This document shows positions 18,188 to 27,246 of a stretch of DNA of 64,000 bases, in pieces. This DNA is from UBA6168 sp041392505 (GTDB lineage Bacteria > Bacteroidota > Bacteroidia > Chitinophagales > Saprospiraceae), in assembly GCA_041392505.1 (NCBI GenBank), contig JAWKLX010000006.1:1-64000 (forward strand). Direction: 5' to 3'. Both the position numbers and the translations under genes were made by a program. The notes beneath the pieces are model-generated. The model ran no database searches. It worked only from the letters and a program-made list of their open reading frames with translations, and had not been told where the DNA came from. The stretch's first letter is position 1; the number at the start of each line of letters is the position of its first letter.

Positions 18188-19144
18188 CTAAAAAACCGTT
18201 TCCGCAATCTTCCGGATCGTCTCTGCGTCGCCCATGGTATAGTAGTGGAGGCAAGGCACACCTTTTTCCTTCAGTTCTTTGGACTGCATGATGCACCACT
18301 CCATGCCCACCTGATTCCGGGAATCAGTGCTTTTGGCATTCATTAATTCTTTCGACAATTCTTCCGGCAGGTCGATATAGAAGTGGCGGGGGATGGAGTT
18401 GACCTGGTATTTTTTGGTCAACGGTTTTAGTCCGGGCACGATGGGAACGCTGATGCCGGCCTTGCGGCACTCTTCCACATATTTGAAATAATAGTTGTTG
18501 TCGAAAAACATTTGGGTAACGATGTAGCTTGCGCCCGCCGCTACTTTTTGTTTGGTAAATTCCAGATCAATAGCGAGGTTCGGTGATTCAAAATGCTTCT
18601 CCGGATAGCCCGCCACCCCGATGCAGAAATCCGTTTTGGCACCGTTCTCAATATTGGAATCGAGGTATTTCCCCTTATTCATATCTGCCACTTGTTTCAC
18701 CAGGTCCAGCGCAAATTCGTGGCCATCTGGCTCTGGGACAAATTTGCCATCGAAGCTGCGGGCGTCGCCTCGGATCGCCAACACATTATTGACATTGAGG
18801 AAATTGAGGTCGATGAGGGCGTTTTCCGTTTCTTCTTTTGAGAAACCACCACATATCAGGTGGGGCACAGCGTCCACACCGTAGCGGTGCATGATAGCGG
18901 CACAGATGCCGACCGTGCCAGGGCGTTTGCGGATGGCTATTTTTTCATAATAACCGCTCGGCATTTTTTTATAAACAAAATCCTCCCGGTGGTAGGTCAC
19001 GTCGATGAAAGGGGGCTTAAATTCCATCAATGGATCGAGCGTATCGAAAATGGCCTGCATGCTCCCACCTTTCAACGGCGGCAACACCTCAAAGGAGATC
19101 AGGGTCTGCCCATTGGCATTCTCAAAGTAGTCAGTAACTTTCAT
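18188..19144 (-). CDS. metF: 5,10-methylenetetrahydrofolate reductase
   Basis: A 318-residue MetF. The protein shows the TIM-barrel family signatures: SFEVLPP near residue 18 (variant of the usual EFFPP), the HLICGG strand, NVLAIRGDA and the C-terminal GVPCLHYYTMG. It reduces methylene-THF to methyl-THF with FAD/NADH for methionine synthesis. Length fits the family (about 290-320). The ATG at 19144 is preceded by a heptad array 6 bp away (19151-19180). The gene stands alone, transcribed away from the PhyH-type gene. Confidence 0.95.
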   Translation of the reverse strand: MKVTDYFENANGQTLISFEVLPPLKGGSMQAIFDTLDPLMEFKPPFIDVTYHREDFVYKKMPSGYYEKIAIRKRPGTVGICAAIMHRYGVDAVPHLICGGFSKEETENALIDLNFLNVNNVLAIRGDARSFDGKFVPEPDGHEFALDLVKQVADMNKGKYLDSNIENGAKTDFCIGVAGYPEKHFESPNLAIDLEFTKQKVAAGASYIVTQMFFDNNYYFKYVEECRKAGISVPIVPGLKPLTKKYQVNSIPRHFYIDLPEELSKELMNAKSTDSRNQVGMEWCIMQSKELKEKGVPCLHYYTMGDAETIRKIAETVF

Positions 19145-19150
19145 GTTTTC

Positions 19151-19180
19151 AGTGAATAGTGATTGGTGATTAGTGATTAG
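19151..19180 (-). repeat. Heptad repeat in metF leader
   Basis: Minus strand reads CTAATCACTAATCACCAATC and on, ending 6 bp before the metF ATG. Same unit and same orientation as the arrays at 334-364 and 19465-19499. Confidence 0.7.
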
Positions 19181-19464
19181 AACTGCACTGAGTTGAAATA
19201 TAATGACATAAGAAAAGTAGAAAAAACAATCTATCCATTTACAGACAGAAAGGATTGAACTCAGATCGAACAGATTAAAATGATTTTCATTGATTTTACT
19301 TAAATCTCATATAATAATCTGCATTCAATCTTTTTAATCTGCGTTCAATCTCATCTGGGTAGAGCTCGTTTCTTCCGCCTCCAAAACTAAATGTGCATCA
19401 AATATGGCTTTAACCTTTGTCATTTTTATGTTACCAGAATGGCACGGGAAGCAAAGCTGCACAT

Positions 19465-19499
19465 CTAATCACTCATCACTAATCAACTAATCACTAATT
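19465..19499 (+). repeat. Heptad repeat in leader of the PhyH-type gene
   Basis: Plus strand reads CTAATCACTCATCACTAATC and on, about 43 bp before the ATG at 19543. It is the third local copy of the CTAATCA array, again in sense orientation to the following gene. Confidence 0.7.
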
Positions 19500-19542
19500 T
19501 TACCGCAACAAAACTAAAGCAGTCAAACACTCTTTTCCAAAT

Positions 19543-20526
19543 ATGATTTCACTCAGGGATACATTCAAAAAACAGACGGGCTTCTTACGGGGTTTGAAGC
19601 TCTCGTATGTTGTCAACAATTGGTTGAACGCTAAAAAATTGCAGCACAACAAAGAGCTGTACAAAAAATTCGGCGTTAAGAAAAGTATTTATGCGCCGAT
19701 CGGCAGCAAGGATTTTGGCTATTCATTGGCTGGCAGCCCGCCTTGGCTGGATCTGCCGGGCATTGCAGAAACCCTTCCTCAAAATCCAGAATTCCAGCAG
19801 TTTAGCAAAGATGAGCAAAAGCAGATTTTGCATTTTATTGAAAATGGTTTTCTCATTTTAAAAGGTTTTTACAACGATGAAGAAGTAGCTGCCCTGAATA
19901 CAGAAGTGGAACGTTTGCTGAAGGAACACAAAACGGATTTTAATTATACTGGCAAAAAAATAATGGATGCTTATCGTTTTTCTGAAGTGATTGACGAAGT
20001 TTTTTTTAGAAATGAGCGCCTGCTAAAGCTACTCCAATTTTTGATGGGCAAAAAAATTATCCCTTTTCAAACGATCAATTTTATCGAGGGCAGCGAACAA
20101 CGAGCCCATTCCGACAGCATCCACATGACAACGCATCCACCCGGCTACCTCATCGCCTCATGGACTGCACTGGAAAAAATACACGAAGGCAACGGGCCGT
20201 TGTTTTATTACCCCGGCAGCCATCGTTTGCCCTACCTGACCACGCAAGATTATGATTCGGGGAATACCAAATTCTTTTTGGGGGAAAGCAACAAAAAATA
20301 TGAAGATAAAGTGGAAGAAGTATTAAAAGACGCTTGTTTGGAAAAGGCATATTTCCATGCCGAAAAGGGCGATGTGCTGGTTTGGCATGCTAACTTATTG
20401 CACGGAGGCGCGCCCATTACCGAAAAAGGCGCTACCCGCAAAAGCATGGTCGCTCACTATTTTTGTGAAGAAGTGATCTGTTACCACGAAATGTCGCAGC
20501 GGCCAGCTTTAATTAATGCAGAATGA
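19543..20526 (+). CDS. Phytanoyl-CoA dioxygenase (PhyH) family protein
   Basis: A 327-residue Fe(II)/2-oxoglutarate oxygenase. The facial triad is visible as HSD (His189, Asp191) and the distal His287 in WHANLLHGGAP, followed by Arg299 for 2-oxoglutarate binding. The YYPGSHRLPYL segment is typical of PhyH proteins. The family hydroxylates diverse acyl, amino-acid or natural-product substrates; the substrate here cannot be inferred from neighbours. The first 45 residues are basic and helical and not part of the catalytic fold. Confidence 0.88.
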   Translation: MISLRDTFKKQTGFLRGLKLSYVVNNWLNAKKLQHNKELYKKFGVKKSIYAPIGSKDFGYSLAGSPPWLDLPGIAETLPQNPEFQQFSKDEQKQILHFIENGFLILKGFYNDEEVAALNTEVERLLKEHKTDFNYTGKKIMDAYRFSEVIDEVFFRNERLLKLLQFLMGKKIIPFQTINFIEGSEQRAHSDSIHMTTHPPGYLIASWTALEKIHEGNGPLFYYPGSHRLPYLTTQDYDSGNTKFFLGESNKKYEDKVEEVLKDACLEKAYFHAEKGDVLVWHANLLHGGAPITEKGATRKSMVAHYFCEEVICYHEMSQRPALINAE

Positions 20527-20618
20527 ATAGTGCTGAGTGATAAACGCTGAGAGCGGAGGGAATAGGGGGGGATAGATGTTGAATTTTATTTTTTATTTTT
20601 TTTTAAAACGCTTTGATT

Positions 20619-21047
20619 ATGAAAAAACTTAACGCAACTCCCAGCCCTCTGAGAGAGAAGACATTCAATTTTGCAGTGAGGATTTACAAATTGAACCAAT
20701 ATTTAGTGAATGAAAAAAAGGAATATATTATTAGCAAACAAATCATGAAATCGGGGACGAATCCTGGTGCCATGGTACGGGAATCTAATAGCGCTGAAAG
20801 TGGCAGCGATTTTATCCATAAATTATCTGTGGCAAAAAAGGAAACTGGAGAGACTCAATATTGGCTGGAATTATTAAGAGCTGTTGAATTGATTTCAGAC
20901 AAAGAATTCAACTCCCTTTACGCTGATACGGAAGAAATATTCAAAATGCTAACCAGTTCTATCCTAACCAAAAAGAAGAATATGAGCATTAAAGCAATAC
21001 TCATATTCCTAACTTTTGGAGGCTTATTAAAATTGGTCTTCATTTAA
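20619..21047 (+). CDS. Four-helix-bundle protein (23S rRNA intervening-sequence type)
   Basis: A 142-residue member of the S23/IVP four-helix-bundle family (NFAVRIYKLNQYL, KQIMKSGTNPGAMVRES, ETQYWLELL are all family hallmarks). The ATG at 20619 is chosen over a TTG at 20613. These proteins occur free-standing in many Bacteroidota; their function is unknown. Oddly, the last 20 residues (IKAILIFLTFGGLLKLVFI) form a hydrophobic tail absent from typical members, so a C-terminal frameshift or a membrane-anchored variant is possible. Confidence 0.82.
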   Translation: MKKLNATPSPLREKTFNFAVRIYKLNQYLVNEKKEYIISKQIMKSGTNPGAMVRESNSAESGSDFIHKLSVAKKETGETQYWLELLRAVELISDKEFNSLYADTEEIFKMLTSSILTKKKNMSIKAILIFLTFGGLLKLVFI

Positions 21048-21080
21048 AATCACTCAGCACTTGGCTCTCGTCACTCAACA

Positions 21081-21767
21081 CTAAAGATACTGTTGCACCA
21101 AATTCTCCGTCACCACCTGTCCATCCAACAACCGGATAATGCGGTTACCAAATTCAGCACAATAAGGCGAGTGCGTCACCATGATGATGGTTGTGCCCTC
21201 TTGGTTCAATTGAGCGAGGGTCTTCATGACATCGTCGCCATTGGAGGAATCGAGGTTCCCCGTAGGCTCATCCGCCAAGATCAACTTAGGGCTGTTGACG
21301 ATGGCCCGTGCCACAGCTACCCGTTGCTGCTGACCACCGGACAGCTGCTGTGGGAAGTGGTTGCGACGGTGCATCATGTTCATGCGCTCCAAGAGTTCTT
21401 CTGTCCGTTTTTTGCGTTCGGCACCCGGCACTTTGGTATAAAGCATGGGTAGTTCCACATTTTCAAAAACAGTCAGTTCGTCGATGAGGTTAAAGCTCTG
21501 AAAGACGAAGCCGAGGTTGTGTTTGCGGACATTGGAACGTTTGCGCTCCGGAAGGTTCCCGACCTCTTCGTCCATGAAATAATACTCCCCTCTTGACGGG
21601 CTGTCGATCATTCCCAAGAGGTTGAGCAAGGTGGATTTGCCACAGCCAGAAGGCCCCATAATGGAGACAAATTCCCCTTCTTTAATTTCAATGCTAACTT
21701 CGTTTAGGGCGGTGGTTTCTACCTCTTCCGTGCGATAGACTTTGACTAGGTTGTTGGTGCGAATCAT
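21081..21767 (-). CDS. ABC transporter ATP-binding protein (MacB/LolD type)
   Basis: A 228-residue ATPase. Walker A GPSGCGKST (residues 38-46), signature LSGGQQQRV, Walker B LILADEPTGNLD and the ThxHS switch are all intact. The LPMLYT and SSNGDDVMKTL details are those of the MacB/LolD/FtsE-like subfamily. The ATG at 21767 is used; the upstream frame extension is translated repeat DNA. It lies downstream of a periplasmic adaptor gene, so together they look like parts of a MacAB-like exporter. The permease itself is not in the window. Confidence 0.92.
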   Translation of the reverse strand: MIRTNNLVKVYRTEEVETTALNEVSIEIKEGEFVSIMGPSGCGKSTLLNLLGMIDSPSRGEYYFMDEEVGNLPERKRSNVRKHNLGFVFQSFNLIDELTVFENVELPMLYTKVPGAERKKRTEELLERMNMMHRRNHFPQQLSGGQQQRVAVARAIVNSPKLILADEPTGNLDSSNGDDVMKTLAQLNQEGTTIIMVTHSPYCAEFGNRIIRLLDGQVVTENLVQQYL

Positions 21768-21788
21768 TTTGTAACGGTTGACGGCCAA

Positions 21789-21851
21789 CGGTAGACGGTA
21801 GACGATGCCCCGGGAAACCCCGTCCACCGTCTACCTCCCACCGTCTACCGG
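21789..21851. repeat. Inverted heptad repeat between adaptor and ABC genes
   Basis: Arms of CGGTAGACGGTAGACG (21789-21804) and CGTCCACCGTCTACC plus a second CCACCGTCTACCGG (21821-21851) form imperfect hairpins. On the minus strand CGTCTACCGTCTACCGTTGG leads directly to the ABC gene ATG, the same placement as the other leader arrays. Confidence 0.65.
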
Positions 21852-21856
21852 TTATT

Positions 21857-23107
21857 TTATTTTAATATCAGTTCATCCTTATCCCCAAAATTATCGTAGC
21901 TGGAAACAATGACCACATCGCCGGGTTTCAGCCCTTCCAACACTTCGTAAAAATTAGGGTTTTGGCGGCCCACTTTGATGTTTTGTTTGCGGGCTACATT
22001 TGAGCCCGGCTCAACCAAATAAATCCAGTTACCGCCTGTTTTTTGGTAAAAACTTCCCCTCGCCAGCAAAAGGCCTTTTTCTTCGGCGCTCAGTTCCAAC
22101 TTAATGGAAACCGATTGGCCACGCTTGATATTTTTCGGTGTTTCGTTGGTAAAAACGAGGTCGGCCTCGAAAGAGCCATTGGTTACTTGTGGGTAAATCT
22201 TTTTGATGCTCAGGTTATAAGTTTTTCCATCAAATTGGAAAGAGCCCTCTTGATCAATAAAAATCCGGCTGATGTAATATTCATCGATACGTGCCCGGAT
22301 TTTAAAATTGCGTAGGTCGTCAACCTGGGCGATGGATTCGCCCTGGTTGATCAATTCCCCTAATTCAGTGTTGAGGCCGGAGAGCTGGCCATCTATCGGT
22401 GATTTCATTACAAGATTGTCAAGACTTTGACGGGCAATCCCAAGATTCCGTTTCATTAGGTCGAGCGAATTGGTCATTTGCTCCTGCTGGAGGGCTTGGG
22501 ACATGCTGTCCTTTTCGATGGTCATGGCCAGCATTTTCTTCCTCCGGTACAAGTGCTCCAACTGATCGGTGGTTTCCTCGTAATCTACTCGGGCAACAGC
22601 TTTCGCCGAGTACAACTCTTGGTTGCGTTGGTTGCGTTTGGTAAAAAGATCTATCTGGTACTCCACGTCCAATGCCTGTTCCCGGAGGTTGAGGCTTTGT
22701 TGTTCCATCATCAGGCTGGTATTCCTGATCTGATTAATTTGCGCAACGGTATTTGCTTCTTGATTAAGGTAGTTCAATTGTAGGTCAGGGTTAGAAAGGC
22801 GAAGGATGGGTTGCCCTTGTTTCATCATGGCACCATCTTCCACAAACTTCTCTTCTACCCGGCCACCCTCTATTGCATCGATAAAGACTGTCTTGATAGG
22901 TTGAACGATGCCTGTAACTGGAATAAATTCTTGGAAAACCCCCTGATGGATTGTATCCACCAACAAGCGCTCTGTTTCAACATTCAATTTGGAAGTCCCA
23001 GCATCTTTCCAAATCGTGGAAAAAAGGAAAGCCACACCCACCACGACGACGGCATAGATGGCGATCTTTTGCCAGGTCCAATTTTTCTTCTCTATTTTTT
23101 TGTCCAT
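21857..23107 (-). CDS. HlyD/MacA-family periplasmic adaptor subunit
   Basis: A 416-residue membrane-fusion protein. One N-terminal transmembrane helix (about residues 12-32, IAIYAVVVVGVAFLF) is followed by a lipoyl-type barrel, a coiled-coil hairpin (Gln-rich, about 110-210) and beta-barrel domains; SPIDGQLSGL is the lipoyl return strand. The ATG at 23107 is chosen because the transmembrane segment follows directly. It links an inner-membrane ABC transporter to an outer-membrane channel. Its stop is 90 bp before the ABC ATPase start, consistent with one operon. Confidence 0.9.
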   Translation of the reverse strand: MDKKIEKKNWTWQKIAIYAVVVVGVAFLFSTIWKDAGTSKLNVETERLLVDTIHQGVFQEFIPVTGIVQPIKTVFIDAIEGGRVEEKFVEDGAMMKQGQPILRLSNPDLQLNYLNQEANTVAQINQIRNTSLMMEQQSLNLREQALDVEYQIDLFTKRNQRNQELYSAKAVARVDYEETTDQLEHLYRRKKMLAMTIEKDSMSQALQQEQMTNSLDLMKRNLGIARQSLDNLVMKSPIDGQLSGLNTELGELINQGESIAQVDDLRNFKIRARIDEYYISRIFIDQEGSFQFDGKTYNLSIKKIYPQVTNGSFEADLVFTNETPKNIKRGQSVSIKLELSAEEKGLLLARGSFYQKTGGNWIYLVEPGSNVARKQNIKVGRQNPNFYEVLEGLKPGDVVIVSSYDNFGDKDELILK

Positions 23108-23355
23108 TGTTGTTGGTTTGAGGTTTTTGGATTTTGATTTGGGAATTTCCACTGCCAAATCCGAAAACCTTTATCTACGTTGAACGCCTTATTAATTTTT
23201 GCATAAAGCATATCCAGTCAGATGTGCAAAACATTTTGCAACGGGCATGCCATTAGTTTTAAATACCTGTTTTACAATTAGTTACAAATAACAATAAACA
23301 CCTTTAATCAATTTTGATGTGCGTCCTCGAACGGGCTGTGTCCATATTCGGACAA

Positions 23356-24987
23356 TCAATCAATTCGCTGTACGACTAAGATATTATCTCGCTTGAAAAA
23401 TAGACAACGATAAAAAGGAAAAGCTGCTATTTCCCGATAACCGTTCACTGGGCCAAAGGTGATCATATATTTATCATCTGTAACCCACCAAAACGAACGG
23501 CCATCTTTTTCTTCTTTGGGGAAATGGTAATTATAAAAACCGTTGTATTCGTAACCTGCATCCATTTCTTTAATGGATACACCTTTGTTAGTCAAATAAA
23601 GAAATGCCTTGTTCTTTGCCCTGTTCCACGCCATGAAATCCTTGGTGGCCAAAAGACTGAATCCGCAGATAAAAATGAGCGGTAAAAATTTCCAGGCCGA
23701 TTTCTCATTTTTATTTATTTCTACAAAAAAAGAGAGAATGATAAAAAAGGAAATAATAGTAGGCAATAAATAACGATCAAAAAAACTGGTAATCGACATT
23801 ACTGGCAAATAAATTAAATTGAAAAGCAACAGAAATACAATTACTTTTTTTTGCAGTGGCTGCAATTTTTTATATCCATTTATGATTAAAATAAATAAAA
23901 AAGAAGCGCTCAATTGACCAATAAATTGAATAACCAACATCACCCAATTGGGCATTCGGGGGACGTTGGGCAACCCTTGGGTATATACATCGGCCAACAA
24001 TTCCGAACCAAGCCCACAATTAAATAAAATGTTTCCACCGAACGGAAATGTTTTTCCAACATAAACCAGCGATAACAATAATGCGGCGTTTATTAATATG
24101 ACGAGGGAAATATTTATTTTATTAAACATTTTTTTTGCCTCCCATATTTTCCATACAAAAGGAAGGAAAGGCAGACCAAAAAAACCTAAATATACAAATG
24201 TCTTAATGCCTTTTTTTATCCACTCAAGGGCTGTAAACAAAGGGGTTTTGATGATGGCCGTATAAAACTGGCCACCTACTGGCACAAAATTATCGGAAAT
24301 GGACAGTGCTGGTTTTACCCATTTTTCCAAACTAAAATAAACGGCAAATGCTAAGAAAAAAAATAGCGTACCAATGAGTATTGATTTTTTGGAGAACTGT
24401 TTTTCCAGAACAATATAAATACCAAAAGTAGGGATCAGCAATAAGCCGGGTTGCCTAATATAAAAGCTGCCTACCGCAAAAATGACAGCCCAAGTGAGGA
24501 ATTTTATTTTTTGTATTTGGAGGTATTTTAAAAAGTAAAAAACAGAAAGAATAAATAATGCAGAAAAAGGTATATCAGTAAAAAATGTAAAAGACAAATA
24601 ATAAAACAAAGGATTGAACATTAAAATAAACACTATAAAATAAGCCACTTTATTTGAGAGGCTTAATTGTTTCAATATTTTAAAAAAATAAAAAAGGCCA
24701 ATCATCCCAGCTACTAATGTAGAAACCCGCAACCAAGTAAAATCAAACCCTCCCGCTATTTTGCAGAACAGAAAACCCCAGGCTACTTGGAGCAAAACAT
24801 TCGGAGCAAATATCCCTTTAAATTCCATCACCCCGTGTTCAATCCATGTTTTTACAGGGTAGCTGTATTGCCAATCATCTCCGATTGGAAAATTGCCAAC
24901 AGGCTCCGTAAACAATATTGAAATAAAATAAATAAAAAATAGGAAGGTACAGTATAGCGTAGTTTCCCTATCAAGGGGTATTTTCAT
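23356..24987 (-). CDS. Multi-spanning glycosyltransferase, PMT/ArnT (GT-C) type
   Basis: A 543-residue integral membrane protein with about 10-12 predicted helices. The first extracytoplasmic loop has the acidic GT-C motif (PIGDDWQYSYPVKTW, Asp-Asp at about residue 37), where dolichyl/undecaprenyl-phosphate mannosyltransferases place their catalytic aspartate. The C-terminal ~80 residues are soluble. Acceptor and donor are unknown; cell-envelope glycan or lipid A-type modification is likely for the family. Confidence 0.75.
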   Translation of the reverse strand: MKIPLDRETTLYCTFLFFIYFISILFTEPVGNFPIGDDWQYSYPVKTWIEHGVMEFKGIFAPNVLLQVAWGFLFCKIAGGFDFTWLRVSTLVAGMIGLFYFFKILKQLSLSNKVAYFIVFILMFNPLFYYLSFTFFTDIPFSALFILSVFYFLKYLQIQKIKFLTWAVIFAVGSFYIRQPGLLLIPTFGIYIVLEKQFSKKSILIGTLFFFLAFAVYFSLEKWVKPALSISDNFVPVGGQFYTAIIKTPLFTALEWIKKGIKTFVYLGFFGLPFLPFVWKIWEAKKMFNKINISLVILINAALLLSLVYVGKTFPFGGNILFNCGLGSELLADVYTQGLPNVPRMPNWVMLVIQFIGQLSASFLFILIINGYKKLQPLQKKVIVFLLLFNLIYLPVMSITSFFDRYLLPTIISFFIILSFFVEINKNEKSAWKFLPLIFICGFSLLATKDFMAWNRAKNKAFLYLTNKGVSIKEMDAGYEYNGFYNYHFPKEEKDGRSFWWVTDDKYMITFGPVNGYREIAAFPFYRCLFFKRDNILVVQRID

Positions 24988-25077
24988 AACAGCATTTTTT
25001 CAAAATTCAAATGTAACCGAATAGCATCTTTTGGGCATTATGTATAGCAACTATTTTTTGGCAATATCACAGAAAAA

Positions 25078-25108
25078 GATGCCCCTTTCTGCAACGGAAA
25101 GAGGCATC
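25078..25108 (-). terminator. Hairpin terminator of the relic gene
   Basis: On the minus strand GGATGCCTCTTTCC pairs with GAAAGGGGCATC (25078-25108, one mismatch), then TTTTTCTG follows. It lies 16 bp after the stop of the relic at 25124, so it is that gene's own intrinsic terminator. Confidence 0.65.
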
Positions 25109-25123
25109 CCAAAACTGCTCTTT

Positions 25124-25279
25124 TTAAGCCTCAAGGTATTTAGCCCCCACCTCAAGACTTACTAATGAAAAAGTAGATTTGTGATTACGTATATTGACAG
25201 ACCAAAGGTTGTCAGGCTTCATGTACTGTGCCGCAACGAGCATTAAATTAATCCCAGTAGATGGAATGCTTAGGTTGGC
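25124..25279 (-). pseudogene. C-terminal relic of an unidentified gene
   Basis: A 51-residue open frame reads like real protein (IPSTGINLMLVAAQYMKPD, then SLEVGAKYLEA, stop) and is followed by a canonical terminator. Upstream at 25285-25290 an in-frame stop appears and no start exists. The parent family is not recognised. Confidence 0.45.
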
Positions 25280-25858
25280 AAAAAAAGATCGTCAGAATGT
25301 CAATGGATGACAAATTTAGGTTGGGGCAACTCTGGCAAGACACCCTGTGAGGTGTAATTTTGAAACAATTGAATCAATTATAGAAATGCAATTAATCTAT
25401 AACTATTTAGAAAACAGAGATTAATTGATGGCACGGAGACATGAGTCGACCCTTTACAAAGTACATGGCAAGCCATTGAATACTTTTTAATTGATAATCG
25501 TAAAAGGAATACTACCGTTGCCAGATTGGCTAAAAAAGGAGATGACGCAACAAATGATAAAAAGCACGAAAGCGATTATTTCGTCCGGTTGGGTTGTCGT
25601 TTTTTTCGTTCTCATCAGGGACATAATAGTTTTGGTTGAATAAGGATAAATAGCTAAAAGTGCCTTTGTGTTATTTCTTGGGTGAATCCAGCCTTAGTAC
25701 GAGAAAAAAGTAGTGAAGTTTTATTGTTTGCGCAAAAATAGCAAATTGATACGCTGGTACAAAATTTATTGAGCAATCCTGCTAAAAATCACCAATGGAA
25801 GAAGGGCTTGACAAATGACGATAAAGTGCTTGAGAAGCCTACCATGTGTGGTTCAGGG

Positions 25859-26620
25859 CTATTTATCCAACCACTTTTTGAACTCCCCAACTCGGTCCCG
25901 ACTAACGATAAAGTTGAGATCGTTCTCCGGCAAAGCCTCTACCTTGAGGCGACTATTGAACCAGGTCGCTATTTTATGGATCGCCTCTGGGCGCAATATG
26001 ACTTGTCGGTTGATCCTGAAAAAATCAGATGGGTTAAGGGAGGTTTCCAACTGGTCCAAAGTGTATTCGATGATATGTTTTTTGCCGTTGAGACACTGGG
26101 CGAAAGCAATACCGTCCTCTGAATAAAAATAGGCAATATCTTTCACGGGCACATAATTCAGGTGTTGGCCAGATTTGATCAAAAAGCGTTCTTTATATTG
26201 TTGCTGTTGTAAAACGGAAGCCAACATATTTTCAATCCCATTTTTACTATAGGTATCGGGTTGTTGATAAAAATTCCGATATTTTATAATAGCCTGTTTC
26301 AACTCTTCTGGATCAATGGGTTTTAATAAATAATCAACACTGTTAACCTTAAATGCCCGGAGCGTATACTGATCGAATGCTGTCGTAAAAATAACGGGAG
26401 CTGTAATTTCCGTTTTGGAAAAAATATCGAAACTCAATCCATCTGCCAATTGGATGTCCATAAAAATAAGGTCGGGGGAAGGGTTATTAATCAACCAGTT
26501 GGAAGCACTTTCGACACTTTCCAAAAAACCGATGATCTCACAGTCTGGGCAATATGTTGTCAATAATTTTTCCAACCGTTTTGCTGCGGGGTGTTCATCC
26601 TCAATGATTAATGTTTTCAT
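25859..26620 (-). CDS. LytTR-family response regulator
   Basis: A 253-residue regulator. The receiver domain has the acidic pocket (Glu7, Asp8), the phosphoacceptor Asp55 (DLIFMDIQLADG) and the LLKPID lysine near residue 105. The LytTR DNA-binding domain covers about 145-253 (VKDIAYFYSEDGIAF, FFRINRQVILRPEAI). It is the natural partner of the LytS-like kinase at 27247-28314, with a DUF2141 gene between them. LytTR regulators bind direct repeats in promoters; targets are not evident. Confidence 0.93.
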   Translation of the reverse strand: MKTLIIEDEHPAAKRLEKLLTTYCPDCEIIGFLESVESASNWLINNPSPDLIFMDIQLADGLSFDIFSKTEITAPVIFTTAFDQYTLRAFKVNSVDYLLKPIDPEELKQAIIKYRNFYQQPDTYSKNGIENMLASVLQQQQYKERFLIKSGQHLNYVPVKDIAYFYSEDGIAFAQCLNGKKHIIEYTLDQLETSLNPSDFFRINRQVILRPEAIHKIATWFNSRLKVEALPENDLNFIVSRDRVGEFKKWLDK

Positions 26621-26756
26621 ATTAGGAAGTGTGATTAGTATCAGTAGATAGGTGGACTATTTAAAAGGCCAATCGTCCACCATTCTAAAGTGAGAGGTGA
26701 ATAAATTCAATTATTATTGTTTTATATTCCCTCTATTGCCAACGGTAAATTTTTAT

Positions 26757-27230
26757 TCACAATTTCCATTTCTCTAACCGAAGTGTCAGTGTAATTTCAT
26801 TTTCCGAAACCACAAATTTTGCGTCTTCATAAACAGGTGGTTTCCATTTGGAATGGCCACTGCCTGAAAAGCAATAGGGCTCAGTCGGGATGCCGAGTAA
26901 ATTAGTCTCTAATTCGCCATTACTATTTTCGTCATGAAAAACGGCGATAGCATATTCGCCATATTCGAGATCATTTATTGTAGCAGAAAGGCTTCCCTTT
27001 TCATTTATTTTAAAACTATAAAACCCCGCTGCATTTTCCGTATCCAGAAATGTTTCGGCTGATCGGTACAGCGCCAATTTTATTGACCCTTTGGCCAATT
27101 GGATATTTTCAAAATTGACTTTTATAATACCTTTGGAGGAACTAACAAGTAAAGGGTTTTGCCCATTTAAAATAGCCGTATAAATAAAGCAAAACAAGAA
27201 AAAGAAGGTGGGATTTATTTTCTTATACAT
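26757..27230 (-). CDS. DUF2141 domain protein, exported
   Basis: A 157-residue secreted protein. A signal peptide (FFFLFCFIYTAILNGQ) precedes a beta-rich domain with the DUF2141 signatures YGEYAIAVFHDENSNGEL and GIPTEPYCFSGSG. Function unknown; family members are frequent in Bacteroidota envelopes. It lies 16 bp from the kinase stop, within the two-component operon, so its product may be linked to the signal sensed. Confidence 0.85.
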   Translation of the reverse strand: MYKKINPTFFFLFCFIYTAILNGQNPLLVSSSKGIIKVNFENIQLAKGSIKLALYRSAETFLDTENAAGFYSFKINEKGSLSATINDLEYGEYAIAVFHDENSNGELETNLLGIPTEPYCFSGSGHSKWKPPVYEDAKFVVSENEITLTLRLEKWKL

Positions 27231-27246
27231 AAATATTATTGGTATT

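Larger units (their letters stand above)
19145..19542. other. Divergent intergenic region between metF and the PhyH-type gene
   Basis: Holds two heptad arrays (19151-19180 for metF, 19465-19499 for the rightward gene), each reading as CTAATCA units in the sense of its own gene. The middle has direct near-repeats of a CTGCATTCAATC / CTGCGTTCAATC type (about 19318-19352). No ORF or RNA gene seen. Confidence 0.5.
24988..25858. other. 871-bp gap with a gene relic, terminator and no intact gene
   Basis: Contains a -7 box CAAATGTA (minus strand TACATTTG, 25008-25015) that may drive the glycosyltransferase gene, the terminator at 25078-25108 and a 52-codon gene relic at 25124-25279. From 25300 to 25858 only scattered stop-rich frames remain; this looks like decayed DNA. 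Confidence 0.45.

Noticed and set aside
25769..26126. Plus-strand frames over the response regulator
   Set aside because: Antisense shadows of the LytTR gene.
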